Shown here in pieces: positions 63,965 through 64,000 of a stretch of DNA of 64,000 nucleotides. Position 1 is the first letter of the stretch. Every line of letters begins with the position of its first letter. The position numbers and the translations under genes are program-made. The stretch is taken from contig CANMHB010000004.1 in assembly GCA_947497485.1 (NCBI GenBank), positions 62,001 through 126,000 on the forward strand, given 5' to 3'. This DNA is from Flavobacteriales bacterium. Its GTDB lineage: Bacteria; Bacteroidota; Bacteroidia; Flavobacteriales_D; Crocinitomicaceae. Below the pieces are notes generated by a model. That model searched no databases. It was given only the letters and a program-made list of their open reading frames with translations, and was not told where the DNA came from.

Positions 63965-64000
63965 TGCAAGAGTACGGGGCAAATATTGAAATAAACATTG
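63964..64000 (+). CDS. Possible start of the next gene, cut by the window end
   Basis: An ATG overlaps the fahA stop by one base (TAATG) and stays open for the remaining 12 codons (MQEYGANIEINI). The tight overlap suggests a cotranscribed gene, but too little is present to identify a product. Confidence 0.35.
   Translation, partial: MQEYGANIEINI

Overview
The window looks like the chromosome of a Bacteroidota species, most likely Flavobacteriales and possibly close to Crocinitomicaceae/Fluviicola. The evidence is low GC with A/T-rich spacers, -7 promoter boxes of the TAnnTTTG type, and several large secreted proteins with C-terminal 'YPNPF/YPNPN' sorting domains of the type IX secretion system (T9SS). 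It also carries SprB repeats, a gingipain-like C25 peptidase, a carbamoyl-phosphate synthase large subunit without its allosteric domain, and many families largely confined to Bacteroidota (DUF4199, DUF2452, DUF6132). The order-level placement is inference. No phage, IS element, CRISPR array, tRNA or rRNA was seen; most of the window is ordinary core genome.

Layout. 1-6.5 kb: end of a C25 peptidase (PorU2-like), then a GAF-SpoIIE phosphatase and an LpxD-like acyltransferase on the minus strand. 6.7-9.5 kb: carB. 9.6-16.95 kb (minus strand): a complete histidine operon, hisG-D-C-B-H-A-F-IE, with overlapping genes. It is preceded by a textbook his attenuator (a leader peptide with three consecutive His codons plus competing hairpins) and broken between hisG and hisD by three tandem repeats of about 90 bp. 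17.1-27.2 kb: replication, repair and transcription genes: dnaX with an A10 slippery run that gives gamma and tau forms, menE, a J-protein, nth, dnaB, a family often mislabelled asparagine synthetase B, rho, and a DUF4199 protein. 26.4-28.6 kb: mpl (murein recycling) translationally coupled to a class D beta-lactamase. 28.7-38.6 kb: a TPR/coiled-coil protein, a FAD oxidoreductase, yaaA, a SprB-repeat adhesin, and a T9SS-sorted beta-propeller protein behind a cobalamin riboswitch. 38.6-45.8 kb: a DUF4389 protein, rpsO, a mobile-like four-helix-bundle cassette, pnp, and a MopE-repeat secreted protein. 45.9-53.4 kb: an M1 peptidase, sppA, SRP RNA, and a DUF6132/rhodanese cluster. 53.4-61.4 kb (minus strand): an outer-membrane protein gene with an in-frame stop, DPP-IV-like, M28 and TonB-receptor genes. 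61.5-64 kb: ychF and fahA.

The most interesting items are the cobalamin riboswitch driving a BtuG/DUF5074-like propeller that carries a T9SS tail instead of a lipoprotein anchor, the complete his attenuator, and the dnaX slippage site. Further candidates are the four-helix-bundle cassette between rpsO and pnp and the mpl/class D beta-lactamase pair. Start sites of hisB, rpsO, the riboswitch-controlled gene and several small genes were moved inward from the longest open frames, for the reasons given in each entry.
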